Shown: positions 16,421 through 23,786 of the stretch, in pieces
Numbering within the stretch: the stretch's first letter is position 1
Layout: each line of letters begins with the position of its first letter
Source of the DNA: an uncultured Clostridia bacterium
GTDB taxonomy: Bacteria; Bacillota; Clostridia; TANB77; CAG-508
Reading direction: 5' to 3'
Assembly: GCA_944386685.1 (NCBI GenBank)
Contig: CALXCA010000021.1
Location: forward strand, 1-34,364
Length of the DNA stretch: 34,364 bases
Position numbers and translations under genes: made by a program
Notes under the pieces: generated by a model
What the model saw: the letters and a program-made list of their open reading frames with translations, nothing else
What the model was told of the DNA's origin: nothing
Database searches by the model: none

Positions 16421-17275
16421 CTATTGTTTATTTTCTCTTTTGTTTAATTTCTTGGTATTCAACAAAAGTTCGTCAAAATCCGATATATAAATTCTGTCCT
16501 GTATTACTCTGTATTTTTCAAACTCTGTTTCAGCATGAATTTTTGCCATCTCTGCTGAAATTTTTCCATTGTCTTTTAAAATTTCATGATCCCATAATTT
16601 TAAAAATCCATTTAATCTTTCTTCCCAATCTGCCATTGTCATTGGAATATGTCTCATAGCCTGCATTTCTGCTAAATCCAAATATGCAGATACCATTCTT
16701 TCTAGTTGCCCTATTTCTTTTTCAGATAAATAGTTTAAATCTAATTGTAGCTTTTGCTGTTTTATCATAATCAATTGAAGTTGCATAAATATCAGTAATT
16801 TTTTGATAAAATTTTCTTTCTGACATTCTTATTTCTCTTATACGTTCTAATTGCTCTTCAAAATATTTTTCTGTTAAAATTGAGCCACCGTTTTTTAGAC
16901 GTTCGTCATCCATTACCCAACCTTTTATTGTATAATCTTTTACAATTTGATTTGCCCATTTTCTAAATTGTACAGCTCTTTCATTGTTCACTTTAAACCC
17001 CACAGCAATAATCATTTGTAAATTGTAATGTGCAATATTTCTTGAAACCTCTCTATTCCCTTCTTTTTGAACTATTAGGAATTTCCTAATAGTTGAATCT
17101 TTTTCTAGCTCATTATCTCTATATATATTTGCAATATGTTCATTAATTGTGGCAACATTTACATTATATAATGTTGCTAACATTTTCTGTGTAAGCCATA
17201 TATTTTCATCTTCATATCTAACTTCTACTGATTCTGGATTATCTCCTACTGCTGCTACATAAGTTAAATACTCAG
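16421..17275 (-). pseudogene. Decayed RhuM-family gene
   Basis: A second RhuM relative in pieces. The 5' end is open (translation reads YNAAEYLTYVAAVGDNPESV, then YEDENIWLTQKMLATLYNV) but no start codon lies between it and an upstream stop. The middle reads SRNIAHYNLQMIIAVGFKVN through SIDYDKTAKATIRF. There about 50 codons (the INRADNEKP region) are deleted and the frame shifts, resuming at LNYLSEKEIGQLERMVSAY and ending FEKYRVIQDRIYISDFDEL. So it keeps the C-terminal segment that the neighbouring intact-looking copy lacks. The two parts overlap at 16722-16786 in different frames. Confidence 0.82.
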
Positions 17276-17339
17276 CTGCGTTGTAGGGATAATTACTATT
17301 ATATTTTTATGACTTTTTTATAAAACTTTTTCATAATTC

Positions 17340-17369
17340 TTGACTTTTTACATATAAATAGATTATAAT
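17340..17369 (+). promoter_or_regulatory. Promoter of the convergent small RNA
   Basis: TTGACT (17340-17345) and TATAAT (17364-17369) are separated by 18 bases. No protein-coding frame with a ribosome site follows on this strand; a terminator begins only about 50 bases after the expected start at about 17376. Confidence 0.75.
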
Positions 17370-17375
17370 AAATAT

Positions 17376-17459
17376 AGGAAATGGAGAAACCACAAAGTGG
17401 TTTGCCAGTAATTTGTGAAAACACATCTTACCGTCAAGTAACAGATGTGTTTTTTATTT
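17376..17459 (+). ncRNA. Predicted antisense RNA of a type I toxin-antitoxin-like locus
   Basis: An RNA of about 80 bases runs from the promoter at 17340-17369 to an intrinsic terminator (AAAACACATCT at 17418-17428 with AGATGTGTTTTT at 17443-17454). Its 5' part folds as AAACCAC-AAA-GTGGTTT. AAACCACA and AAAGTGG are complementary to UGUGGUUU and CCACUUU in the 5' leader of the convergent toxin mRNA. The terminator region overlaps the end of that mRNA fully. Both RNAs start with nearly the same ATAGGAAATG-AGAA sequence. This is the layout of Fst/par and TxpA-RatA loci. Confidence 0.7.
17418..17455. terminator. Shared bidirectional terminator of the antisense RNA and toxin mRNA
   Basis: AAAACACATCT pairs with AGATGTGTTTTT. 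A T6 run follows on the plus strand and a shorter T run on the minus strand. It lies just past the toxin stop codon, so both transcripts can end here and share about 40 complementary bases. Confidence 0.75.
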
Positions 17460-17461
17460 GT

Positions 17462-17572
17462 CTATTTGCTTAAAAATATTATGAATATAATTAAGGCAAA
17501 TACTATAATAGTTTCGACAACAAAAGCAAATAAAAGTAAGTATATTATTTCTAATAAAACTGCTTCTATCAT
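17462..17572 (-). CDS. 36-aa hydrophobic peptide, candidate type I toxin
   Basis: A small gene with a strong ribosome site (GGAGG, seven bases before ATG). It encodes 36 residues: a short N-terminus MIEAVLLE and then an almost unbroken hydrophobic helix (IIYLLLFAFVVETIIVFALI, then IFIIFLSK) with a lone internal Glu and a C-terminal Lys. Single-span peptides of this size are the usual toxins of type I toxin-antitoxin systems. It does not match Fst, TxpA/BsrG or other families I know. A promoter lies about 80 bases upstream and a convergent antisense RNA downstream. It would act in the membrane if it is a toxin. Confidence 0.72.
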   Translation of the reverse strand: MIEAVLLEIIYLLLFAFVVETIIVFALIIFIIFLSK

Positions 17573-17655
17573 AGCACCACCTCCATTCTAAAGGTCTAGC
17601 CTTTATATGTAAAGTGGCAAACCACATCTGCTTATTCTCATTTCCTATGTCAATT

Positions 17656-17684
17656 ATTCTACAATATTATTCTAATTTTGTCTA
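17656..17684 (-). promoter_or_regulatory. Promoter of the candidate toxin mRNA
   Basis: On the minus strand TAGACA (17684-17679) and TAGAAT (17661-17656) are separated by 17 bases. The transcript would start near 17650-17648 with ATAGGAAATGAG, giving a leader of about 77 bases that holds the GTGG-TTTG-CCAC hairpin before the ribosome site. Confidence 0.65.
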
Positions 17685-17743
17685 TAATTTTTATTAAATC
17701 TATGCTTTATTTTTAACCTGCAAGACAAATTACTAGTTAGCTT

Positions 17744-18223
17744 TCATTTCTTTTTTAAATCTTTTGAATAATATATCATATCAGTACAAATTAAATTTCC
17801 ATCTCTAATTTCTTCATTCGCCATATCTATAAAATAATTTTTTATTGTCTTTTCATATTTATCAAAACCTTGTTTTACATAGAAAGGAATATTATTTTCT
17901 GTTGTTCCAACTAACATCTTATCATATTTTTGTTTGTAATTACCACATAAATGTTTTAATAATCTTTTTGCATACCCTTTATTTCTATATTCCTTTTTTG
18001 TTACTAAATTTTTTAATTCTAATGTTTTGTTATCAATGTGCAAAATTACTGCTAAAGAAATAATCTCATCATTTAATTTTAATCCATACACATCAGAATC
18101 TTGCAAATACTTCATAATACTGGTTTTTGATGGATCTGCTTCTAAAAGTAAGTCCATGTAATCTTCTTTATTTTCTATTCTTTTTACTTGTGGTTTTTCT
18201 TCTTTAATAGCCTTTAAATCCAT
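17744..18223 (-). CDS. GNAT family N-acetyltransferase
   Basis: 159 residues. The acetyl-CoA-binding motif A is KNLVTKKEYRNKGYAKRLLK, preceded by LKLNDEIISLAVILHIDN and followed by TENNIPFYVKQGFDKYE, the typical motif B. It would acetylate an amine substrate in the cytosol; which one is not clear. No good ribosome site precedes the ATG at 18223. In the same frame upstream, from a stop at about 18284 to the ATG, the codons read EVYSEEIRYYCHNQAKPDVA, which looks like real coding sequence. The gene may therefore be N-terminally truncated near the boundary of the recombinase element. Confidence 0.75.
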   Translation of the reverse strand: MDLKAIKEEKPQVKRIENKEDYMDLLLEADPSKTSIMKYLQDSDVYGLKLNDEIISLAVILHIDNKTLELKNLVTKKEYRNKGYAKRLLKHLCGNYKQKYDKMLVGTTENNIPFYVKQGFDKYEKTIKNYFIDMANEEIRDGNLICTDMIYYSKDLKKK

Positions 18224-18310
18224 TGCTACATCTGGCTTTGCTTGATTGTGGCAATAATATCTAATCTCCTCTGAGTAAACCTCTTAAACCCACAAAAATG
18301 ATTTTTTAAA

Positions 18311-18343
18311 TTTATTCTTATGATATTTTATCATAAGAATAAA
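18311..18343. terminator. Perfect 15-bp palindrome after the recombinase genes
   Basis: TTTATTCTTATGATA and TATCATAAGAATAAA flank a TTT loop. TTTTTT follows within a few bases on the plus strand; the minus strand side is A-rich. It lies between the recombinase operon and the GNAT gene and may be a terminator or part of the element end. Confidence 0.5.
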
Positions 18344-18391
18344 ATTTTTTCTACAAAATTAAAAGATATTTACATTTTTACCATTCGCACC

Positions 18392-20092
18392 TTATACTAT
18401 CTTTTCGTTATTATTTAATAATGTCAAACTTTCATTTCTTTTGATATATTCTATTGCTTTTTGATATTCATCTTCATATTTAAATTTTATTGTTATTTCT
18501 TTTCCCTCATGTACATATATATCCTCTATGAGTTCATCAACAACTTCTTTTGATAATTGAGTAATATTTCTATATTTAGTAAATTTATCAATCCAAATAG
18601 AATTATTATCGTTTTTATTAAATTTTTCTAATTCCTCTTCTATGTGTTGTATATTTTCTTGCATTTTTTCTATTGAATCTGTGTATGATATAGAATACTC
18701 TTTATATTCATCTTCTGAAATATTACCTAATTTCCAATCCTCATAAACCATTTTTTTTAGATTCTTTTGTTTTTCAACTTTTTGCTCTAATATTTTAAGT
18801 CTATCTTTCATAGTTTCAATTCTGTAATCAATATTATTTATATTCTTTATCTCTGTTAAAGTTTTTTCAAAATCAACAATTAGTTTTACTTGTAGCTTTA
18901 TAGCCTCTAGTACACCTTCTTCAAGTACTGTATTTCTGATGTTATGGCTTGTACATAAATCTATGGATTTTTGTTTATAAGTAGAACATACATAATAATA
19001 ATATGGTCTTGGTTTTCCTTTGTAATAACCTGATGGATTTTTAATCATTGCTCTACCACAATCAGCACATTTAATATGCCCTGCAAAATAGGTTAAGTAA
19101 CCTGTTTTGCATACTCTAGTATCTCTATAATTAATTGCCTCTTGTACTTTTTTCCATGTATCTCTATCTATTATAGGTTCATGTGTATTTTTTACAATTA
19201 TCCAATCGTTTCTTGGATTTTTTACATATTTATGGACTTTATAACTTATAAGTTTACCTCTATTTTGAATAGTGTCTCCACAGTATGTTTGATCTTCTAA
19301 TATTCTTTGTAATACTGTCATATCCCATGCATAGCTTAATTCTTCATTTGATTTTCTTCTACCTCCAACTTTCTTATTCAATTCTAATTGTTTATGCCCC
19401 ATTGGATTTAATATACCCATATCATTTAATTTTTTTGCTATTTTCTTTCTGCCACAGCCTTCTAAAGACCATCTATATATCATTTTTACAACCCTCGCTG
19501 CCTCTTCATCAATAATTAAATGGTGATTATCTTTTGGATCTTTTATATAACCATACGGTGTAAATGCTGCTACATATTCTCCTCGTCTTTTTTTCATTGT
19601 TAAAACGGATCTAATTTTATTTGAAATATCTCTGCAATATTCATCATTAATCAAGTTTTTAAATGGTACAATAACATTGTTTACTGATGTTGGATCACCG
19701 TAACTATCTATATTATCATTAATTGCAATAAATCTTATATTAAATAAAGGAAAGATTTGTTCAATATAATTACCAACCTCTATATAATTTCTTCCTAATC
19801 TTGATAAATCTTTTACAATAATTGTATTAAATTTTTTGTTTTTCATATCGTCCAGAAGTCGCTTAAATGCTGGTCTATCAAAGTCCGTACCAGAATATCC
19901 GTCATCTACATAATAATCATAAAAATTAAAATCATTATTTTCACTAATATAATCACTTAGTAACTGCTTTTGATTGATTACACTATTGCTTTCACCTTTA
20001 TCTCCATCTTCAACTGATAATCTTACATATAAAGCTGCTGTCCAATTTTTATTTTCGTCTTCGCCAGAGGTATATCTATATCTTTTTTTCAT
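18392..20092 (-). CDS. Large serine recombinase B
   Basis: 566 residues. The N-terminal resolvase domain has the catalytic serine in ALYVRLSVEDGDKGES, and DLSRLGRNYIEVGNYIEQIF. The recombinase domain follows (AFTPYGYIKDPKDNHHLIID) and then a zinc ribbon (CADCGRAM...CSTYKQKSIDLC). A coiled coil is at about 430-520 and a final beta segment EITIKFKYEDEYQKAIEYI ends the protein. This is a full-length TndX/TnpX-type enzyme that cuts and rejoins DNA at att sites. AAAGGAGG lies six bases before the ATG, inside the end of the upstream recombinase gene, with a 17-base overlap. It is close in sequence to its neighbour. Confidence 0.95.
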   Translation of the reverse strand: MKKRYRYTSGEDENKNWTAALYVRLSVEDGDKGESNSVINQKQLLSDYISENNDFNFYDYYVDDGYSGTDFDRPAFKRLLDDMKNKKFNTIIVKDLSRLGRNYIEVGNYIEQIFPLFNIRFIAINDNIDSYGDPTSVNNVIVPFKNLINDEYCRDISNKIRSVLTMKKRRGEYVAAFTPYGYIKDPKDNHHLIIDEEAARVVKMIYRWSLEGCGRKKIAKKLNDMGILNPMGHKQLELNKKVGGRRKSNEELSYAWDMTVLQRILEDQTYCGDTIQNRGKLISYKVHKYVKNPRNDWIIVKNTHEPIIDRDTWKKVQEAINYRDTRVCKTGYLTYFAGHIKCADCGRAMIKNPSGYYKGKPRPYYYYVCSTYKQKSIDLCTSHNIRNTVLEEGVLEAIKLQVKLIVDFEKTLTEIKNINNIDYRIETMKDRLKILEQKVEKQKNLKKMVYEDWKLGNISEDEYKEYSISYTDSIEKMQENIQHIEEELEKFNKNDNNSIWIDKFTKYRNITQLSKEVVDELIEDIYVHEGKEITIKFKYEDEYQKAIEYIKRNESLTLLNNNEKIV

Positions 20093-21737
20093 AGCTAACC
20101 TCCTTTAATTGATTTAATAAATCTTTGTATTCATCTCTAAATTTAAAATTAATTTTTATATTATTATTTTCATATACTTCAATATAATCTATAAAATTAT
20201 CTACCATTTCAAGTGTTAATTCTTTTTCATTTATGAAATTTTCAATACTTTTTATACACTTTTTTTCATTTAATTCACTATAATTTTTCTTTGTTTCATT
20301 AATTTTATTTTCTAAAAATTTAATATTTTTAGTTGAATTTACAATTTTATCTGTATAATCTTTTAAATACTCTTTGTACTCTTCTTCTGAAATAATATTT
20401 AATTTCCAATCTTCGTATAGATTAACTTTCATTTTTTTATATTTATTTAAGTTTTCGTTTTCTTTATCCATTTCTTTACAATATAAATTTATATCATTTT
20501 TACCTTCCTTATCATTTTTGATTTTTTCTATGTTTTTATTATTTATAAATAGTTTTAATTGTTGTTTCAGTATATTCCAAACTATTTTTTTCAATATATT
20601 TTCAGTAATGTAATGATTTTTACAAATGTCTTTTGTCCTTGATAAATATGTAGAACAATTAAAAGTAATCTTATCTTTTGAATTTTTTCTATATTGTCTT
20701 CTCATTGCATAACCACAATCAGCACATTTTAATTTTCCTGCAAATAATGATTTTTCTTTTTCTTTAATACTAACCTTAATAAAAGATTTCATTCTTAATT
20801 GATGTACTTTTTCCCATACATCTTTATTTATAATTGGCTCATGAGTGTCTTTTACAATATCCCAATTCTCTTTATCTTTTTTTATTTTTTTATGTACTTT
20901 GTAACTTATAGAATAAGTCTTTCCTTGTACCATATCTCCACAATATATTTGATTATCTAGTATTTTAGATATAGTAGAATCTGACCAGAAATATCCTAAT
21001 CTATTAGTATCTTTTTTATTTAATTTTCTATATCCTGATGGATTTATGATTTTATTTTCATTTAAGTATTTTGCAATTTTCTTTATTCCGTTTCCTTTTA
21101 AATATAAATCATAAATAAGTTTTACATTATTGGCTACTTCTTCATCAATAATTAAATGATGTTTATCTTTAGTATCTCTTTTATATCCATACGGTGTAAG
21201 TCCAGATGTATAAAGTCCATTTTTTCTCATTGTACTAAAAGCACTTGATACTTTTTTAGAAATATCCCTTGCATACTCATCGTTAATTAAGTTTTTTAAT
21301 GGCATATTTAATTCATTTATTGATTTTGGATTTAAGTAGCTATCAATATTATCATTAACTGCTATAAAACGAATATTAAATAAAGGAAAGATTTGTTCAA
21401 TATAATTACCTGCCTCTATATAATTTCTTCCAAGTCGAGATAGATCTTTAACAATAATAGTATTAAATTTATTTAACTTCATATCTTCAAATAATTTTTT
21501 AAACCCTGGTCTATTGAAATCTGTACCTGAATATCCATCATCAATGTAATAGTCAAAAAGTTTAATATCATTGTTGTTTTTTAAAAATTCTTCTAATAAA
21601 TGTTTTTGACTTTCTATGCTTGTACTTTCAACTTTATCTCCGTCCTCTGAAGATAATCTTAGGTATAGTGCTGCATTCCACTTTCTTATTGCTAAGTCAT
21701 CATTTACTGCATATTTGCTTTTCCTTCCTTTATTCAT
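20076..21737 (-). CDS. Large serine recombinase A
   Basis: 553 residues with the same domain order as recombinase B: catalytic domain (ALYLRLSSEDGDKVESTSIE, DLSRLGRNYIEAGNYIEQIF), recombinase domain (GLTPYGYKRDTKDKHHLIID), zinc ribbon (CADCGYAM...CSTYLSRTKDIC) and a long charged coiled coil (about 400-490). The stretch from NTIIVKDLSR to NDNIDSY is almost identical to B, so they look like diverged tandem duplicates. Two or three such enzymes in a row are common in Clostridial integrative elements, where they may act together. An inverted-repeat region lies just upstream of the start. Confidence 0.95.
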   Translation of the reverse strand: MNKGRKSKYAVNDDLAIRKWNAALYLRLSSEDGDKVESTSIESQKHLLEEFLKNNNDIKLFDYYIDDGYSGTDFNRPGFKKLFEDMKLNKFNTIIVKDLSRLGRNYIEAGNYIEQIFPLFNIRFIAVNDNIDSYLNPKSINELNMPLKNLINDEYARDISKKVSSAFSTMRKNGLYTSGLTPYGYKRDTKDKHHLIIDEEVANNVKLIYDLYLKGNGIKKIAKYLNENKIINPSGYRKLNKKDTNRLGYFWSDSTISKILDNQIYCGDMVQGKTYSISYKVHKKIKKDKENWDIVKDTHEPIINKDVWEKVHQLRMKSFIKVSIKEKEKSLFAGKLKCADCGYAMRRQYRKNSKDKITFNCSTYLSRTKDICKNHYITENILKKIVWNILKQQLKLFINNKNIEKIKNDKEGKNDINLYCKEMDKENENLNKYKKMKVNLYEDWKLNIISEEEYKEYLKDYTDKIVNSTKNIKFLENKINETKKNYSELNEKKCIKSIENFINEKELTLEMVDNFIDYIEVYENNNIKINFKFRDEYKDLLNQLKEVSYEKKI

Positions 21738-21784
21738 TTCTGCCTCCTTTTTCTATGATTTTAATGATATGTATACTTTTTGTT

Positions 21785-21840
21785 AAATGTATAAAAATAG
21801 CTTCTACTGAAATTTTATACATTTGACAGTAAAAGCTATT
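21785..21840. promoter_or_regulatory. Interleaved inverted repeats before recombinase A
   Basis: Two inverted repeats are interlocked. AAATGTATAAAA (21785-21796) pairs with TTTTATACATTT (21813-21824), and AATAGCTTCTACTG (21796-21809) pairs with CAGTAAAAGCTATT (21827-21840). On the minus strand the second pair forms a terminator-like hairpin followed by TTTTTATAC, and it overlaps the stop codon of the 92-residue gene. The two hairpins compete or form a pseudoknot. This may be an att/recombinase-binding site or a control point for recombinase expression. Confidence 0.6.
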
Positions 21841-22114
21841 TCATATATTCATTTTTTAATACTTTAGATATACATTGTTCTGCTGATATAGAGTTCTCAT
21901 CTGAAAACTGCATTCTCACTATTACGCCACTGACTTTAAAAGCGTATGGATTCTTACTCTTAATTAAAAAATCTAATATCCTTTCTTTACCTATTTTATT
22001 TTCATCGACTTTTATATCTTCAAAGTCGTCAATTTCTTTAATGTCTATTTCTTCTATTTGCTTATTTTTGCATTTAATAATTTTATTTTCTAAATCTTTT
22101 ATATTGTATTTCAT
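21836..22114 (-). CDS. Small element-borne protein, DUF6870-like
   Basis: 92 residues, acidic/basic mixed N-terminus and a C-terminal part GKERILDFLIKSKNPYAFKV, GVIVRMQFSDENSISAEQCI. The pattern R-x-x-x-F-x2-Q/K-x-K-NPY-x-F, then VV-x-x-x-F, is that of short proteins (DUF6870-type) found beside serine recombinases in Clostridial elements. Function unknown. It starts seven bases after the 61-residue gene stop, with AGGTG as ribosome site, so the two are cotranscribed. Confidence 0.6.
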   Translation of the reverse strand: MKYNIKDLENKIIKCKNKQIEEIDIKEIDDFEDIKVDENKIGKERILDFLIKSKNPYAFKVSGVIVRMQFSDENSISAEQCISKVLKNEYMK

Positions 22115-22121
22115 CTAACAC

Positions 22122-22307
22122 CTATATGATTTCTATTTTATAAACAAATTTTGGCTCAGAATTGAATATTTGATTTAAACTATCTTTGGTAGAATTTTCA
22201 ATTATTTTTTTTACATCTTCTTTAGCTTTTTTCTTGCTAATCTGTTCATGATTCATACTTGTTATTGTTGTCATTTTTATAGTTACCTTGTATTTTTTTC
22301 TATTCAT
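22122..22307 (-). CDS. Small hypothetical element protein (61 aa)
   Basis: A basic 61-residue protein (MNRKKYKVTIKMTTITSMNH, ending EPKFVYKIEII), predicted to alternate beta and helix. No family recognised. AAAGGG lies upstream of the ATG. It is part of a tight series of small genes between the sigma factor and the recombinases, all in the same direction. Confidence 0.55.
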   Translation of the reverse strand: MNRKKYKVTIKMTTITSMNHEQISKKKAKEDVKKIIENSTKDSLNQIFNSEPKFVYKIEII

Positions 22308-22352
22308 AACATTTCCCTTTCTAAAATTAGAGTTAAATAGTATAGCTCAAAT

Positions 22353-22526
22353 TTATTTTGCTTTTTTAATCTTTTTATCTTGATATTCCTTTAAATATTT
22401 CATTTGTTCTTCATCTTCCAATTTTTGTTCTTCTTGTGTTTTTTTACTACCACCTATAATAATTAAAATTAAAGGTAGTCCTATTAGTAAAAATAATAAT
22501 GTAGCTATTGAAATAATATCTAACAT
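22353..22526 (-). CDS. 57-aa single-span membrane protein
   Basis: A short gene of 57 codons plus stop. The N-terminal part is one hydrophobic helix (MLDIISIATLLFLLIGLPLI, then LIIIGGSKK), followed by a charged tail QEEQKLEDEEQMKYLKEYQD ending KKIKKAK, probably a cytosolic amphipathic helix. TTGGAGG lies seven bases before the ATG. It resembles the small membrane proteins seen beside sigma factors or recombinases in mobile elements; no named family is recognised. Confidence 0.65.
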   Translation of the reverse strand: MLDIISIATLLFLLIGLPLILIIIGGSKKTQEEQKLEDEEQMKYLKEYQDKKIKKAK

Positions 22527-22597
22527 TTATTTGCCTCCAATTATTTATTAAGTGTTATCTTAATAAAATTATTTTTTACTTTTAATTTTCTTTGTCA

Positions 22598-22775
22598 GAC
22601 TGCTATTGTTTCTAGCAACATTGGAATTTCACCAACCAGAACTCTGGCTTGTACTCATTGCTTGCGACGCATCATTATAAAAATATTATGGACTACTTTT
22701 ATAACTTTACGCTCGAACTGTGACTATACAAAAGTTTCCTAAACTGCATTCGCAATAAGATAACATTCTTACTGT
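22598..22775 (-). ncRNA. Unidentified multi-hairpin region in a 395-base gap
   Basis: No protein-coding frame is credible here, yet the GC content rises and at least seven short perfect hairpins follow one another. Listed as plus-strand arms: TGCTA/TAGCA (22601-22617), TTGG/CCAA (22621-22635), CCAGA/TCTGG (22636-22647), TGCG/CGCA (22663-22671), TTATAAAA/TTTTATAA (22675-22704), AGTTT/AAACT (22733-22745) and TAAGA/TCTTA (22756-22771). The orientation is assumed from the surrounding operon. It could be a structured RNA, an origin of transfer or an att region. No known riboswitch or intron signature was found. Confidence 0.5.
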
Positions 22776-22921
22776 TAATCTAAATAGTTGCTAACCTACT
22801 TAGAAAGCAGTTCTTATATGATCTAACAAAATTTATTTAATTTTCAATGTGCAATCCATAATCTTGAAAAGACTTATATCCTTTCACTTGTTTCCTAACT
22901 AAATTTGAAAAATATACCCTC

Positions 22922-23398
22922 TTAATTGAATTTTTCTAAAAATTTTTTCAAATTTTTTCTTGCAGCCTTTAATGTTTCAGATACATTTTTTTGTGAAACT
23001 CCTTCCTGATTAGCTATTTCAATCTCTCCCATGTCTTGAAAATAATATTTTTTTACTCTTCTCTTCTGAACTTTAGGCAACATCTCAATTGCTTTTTTTA
23101 ACTCCTCAAATGTAGCCTTTTGTATAAAGTCATCTTCAATGCTGATTGTTTTCTCTTTTGCTCGTTTTTCTAAATTATTTTCATAAATTTCAGAATGCTC
23201 AATATGATTATCAAATTCATTCATTTGAGATAAGTCCTTTAACTCAAATTCATCAAATATTTGATATACTTCTTTAGTAATTTCCAGTTCTTGAATAGTT
23301 CCTAACACATCTTTAAAACTAACAAAATATGTATTTCCTTCTTTTTTGATGGTATAAGGATTATCTTTGTATTTTCTCCTTTTAGGATTTCCATCCAT
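22922..23398 (-). CDS. Sigma-70-like factor of the mobile element
   Basis: 158 residues. The C-terminal region-4 helix-turn-helix is clear: LPKVQKRRVKKYYFQDMGEI and IANQEGVSQKNVSETLKAAR. The N-terminal part (KDNPYTIKKEGNTYFVSFKD, then ELEITKEVYQIFDEFELKDL) is the extension typical of the small sigma-70-family proteins of Clostridial integrative elements. A canonical region 2 is not seen. It probably controls element genes. GGAGG lies seven bases before the ATG but is buried in the 3' arm of a strong hairpin, and a long attenuator-like leader precedes it, so expression looks conditional. Confidence 0.8.
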   Translation of the reverse strand: MDGNPKRRKYKDNPYTIKKEGNTYFVSFKDVLGTIQELEITKEVYQIFDEFELKDLSQMNEFDNHIEHSEIYENNLEKRAKEKTISIEDDFIQKATFEELKKAIEMLPKVQKRRVKKYYFQDMGEIEIANQEGVSQKNVSETLKAARKNLKKFLEKFN

Positions 23399-23404
23399 GA
23401 AAAA

Positions 23405-23448
23405 ACCTCCTATTTACTCAAATTCCTGTTTTTGAGTGAATAGGAGGT
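23405..23448 (-). promoter_or_regulatory. Terminator/ribosome-site-masking hairpin of the sigma gene
   Basis: ACCTCCTATT-T-ACTCAAA pairs with TTTGAGT-G-AATAGGAGGT: ten plus seven base pairs with one mismatch. On the minus strand the 3' arm holds the AGGAGG ribosome site of the sigma gene and is followed by TTTTTTC and the ATG. It can act as a terminator or hide the ribosome site. Confidence 0.8.
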
Positions 23449-23461
23449 CCTCTACATCCAT
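23414..23461 (-). CDS. 15-aa leader ORF just before the sigma gene
   Basis: ATG to TAA encodes MDVEDLLFTQKQEFE. The ORF runs through the 5' arm and loop of the hairpin that masks the sigma ribosome site, ending 15 bases before the sigma ATG. A translating ribosome would open the hairpin. It has no evident Shine-Dalgarno of its own, so translation is uncertain. Confidence 0.35.
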   Translation of the reverse strand: MDVEDLLFTQKQEFE

Positions 23462-23471
23462 TTAATAGTTC

Positions 23472-23511
23472 AAAAAAAAGGGCAAGCTGTCCTTTGAAGA
23501 ATAGCTTGTCC
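23472..23511 (-). terminator. Second leader terminator
   Basis: On the minus strand GGACAAGCT and AGCTTGCCC pair (one mismatch) and T8 follows. It lies between the competing hairpins and the ribosome-site hairpin of the sigma gene. Confidence 0.75.
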
Positions 23512-23562
23512 TCTTTCCCAAAATATAAAATTACTTTTTTATTGCATAAAAAAAATACTTTT

Positions 23563-23628
23563 CTCAAATCTACACTCCCCATATAAGCGAAGATTTGAGA
23601 ATATGAGTAATAACACACTAAATCTTCG
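23563..23628 (-). promoter_or_regulatory. Mutually exclusive leader hairpins
   Basis: In the minus-strand RNA, CGAAGATTT (23628-23620) can pair with AAATCTTCG (23596-23588). The overlapping CTCAAATCT (23599-23591) can instead pair with AGATTTGAG (23571-23563). The two stems share six bases and cannot form together. The second is followed by a T8 run after five bases. This is the signature of an antiterminator/terminator switch. Confidence 0.65.
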
Positions 23629-23707
23629 TTTGAAATTTCTCAATACTTTTTACTTTAGTATGTTAAATACTTATATGTGTGTATATAAATGGGTTTACAT
23701 GTAGATA

Positions 23708-23751
23708 ATAAAAAAAGCATACTTATCCTTATAAAAAGTTATAGTATGCTT
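23708..23751 (-). terminator. First leader terminator
   Basis: AAGCATACT pairs with AGTATGCTT and T7 follows on the minus strand. The stop codon of the leader ORF at 23739-23786 lies in its 5' arm, so translation of that ORF and the terminator are linked. Confidence 0.8.
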
Positions 23752-23786
23752 TGTAAAAATTTATTAAATACAACAAAAAAATCCAT
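23739..23786 (-). CDS. 15-aa leader peptide with strong ribosome site
   Basis: AAGGAGG lies six bases before an ATG that opens a 15-codon frame encoding MDFFVVFNKFLQSIL. The last codons fall in the first arm of an intrinsic terminator. Strong translation start, tiny product and a terminator at the stop codon mark it as a regulatory leader peptide, not a functional protein. The 23800-23900 region upstream contains possible -10 sites but no convincing promoter. Confidence 0.6.
   Translation of the reverse strand: MDFFVVFNKFLQSIL

Noticed and set aside
22598..22830. A group I or group II intron, riboswitch or degenerate gene
   Set aside because: No intron core motifs (such as the P7 pair or a domain V hairpin) and no known riboswitch consensus were found; all frames are broken by stops.
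23418..23618. A 66-codon GTG-started frame in the sigma leader
   Set aside because: It runs through two terminator hairpins and has no Shine-Dalgarno. The sequence is better explained as structured leader RNA.
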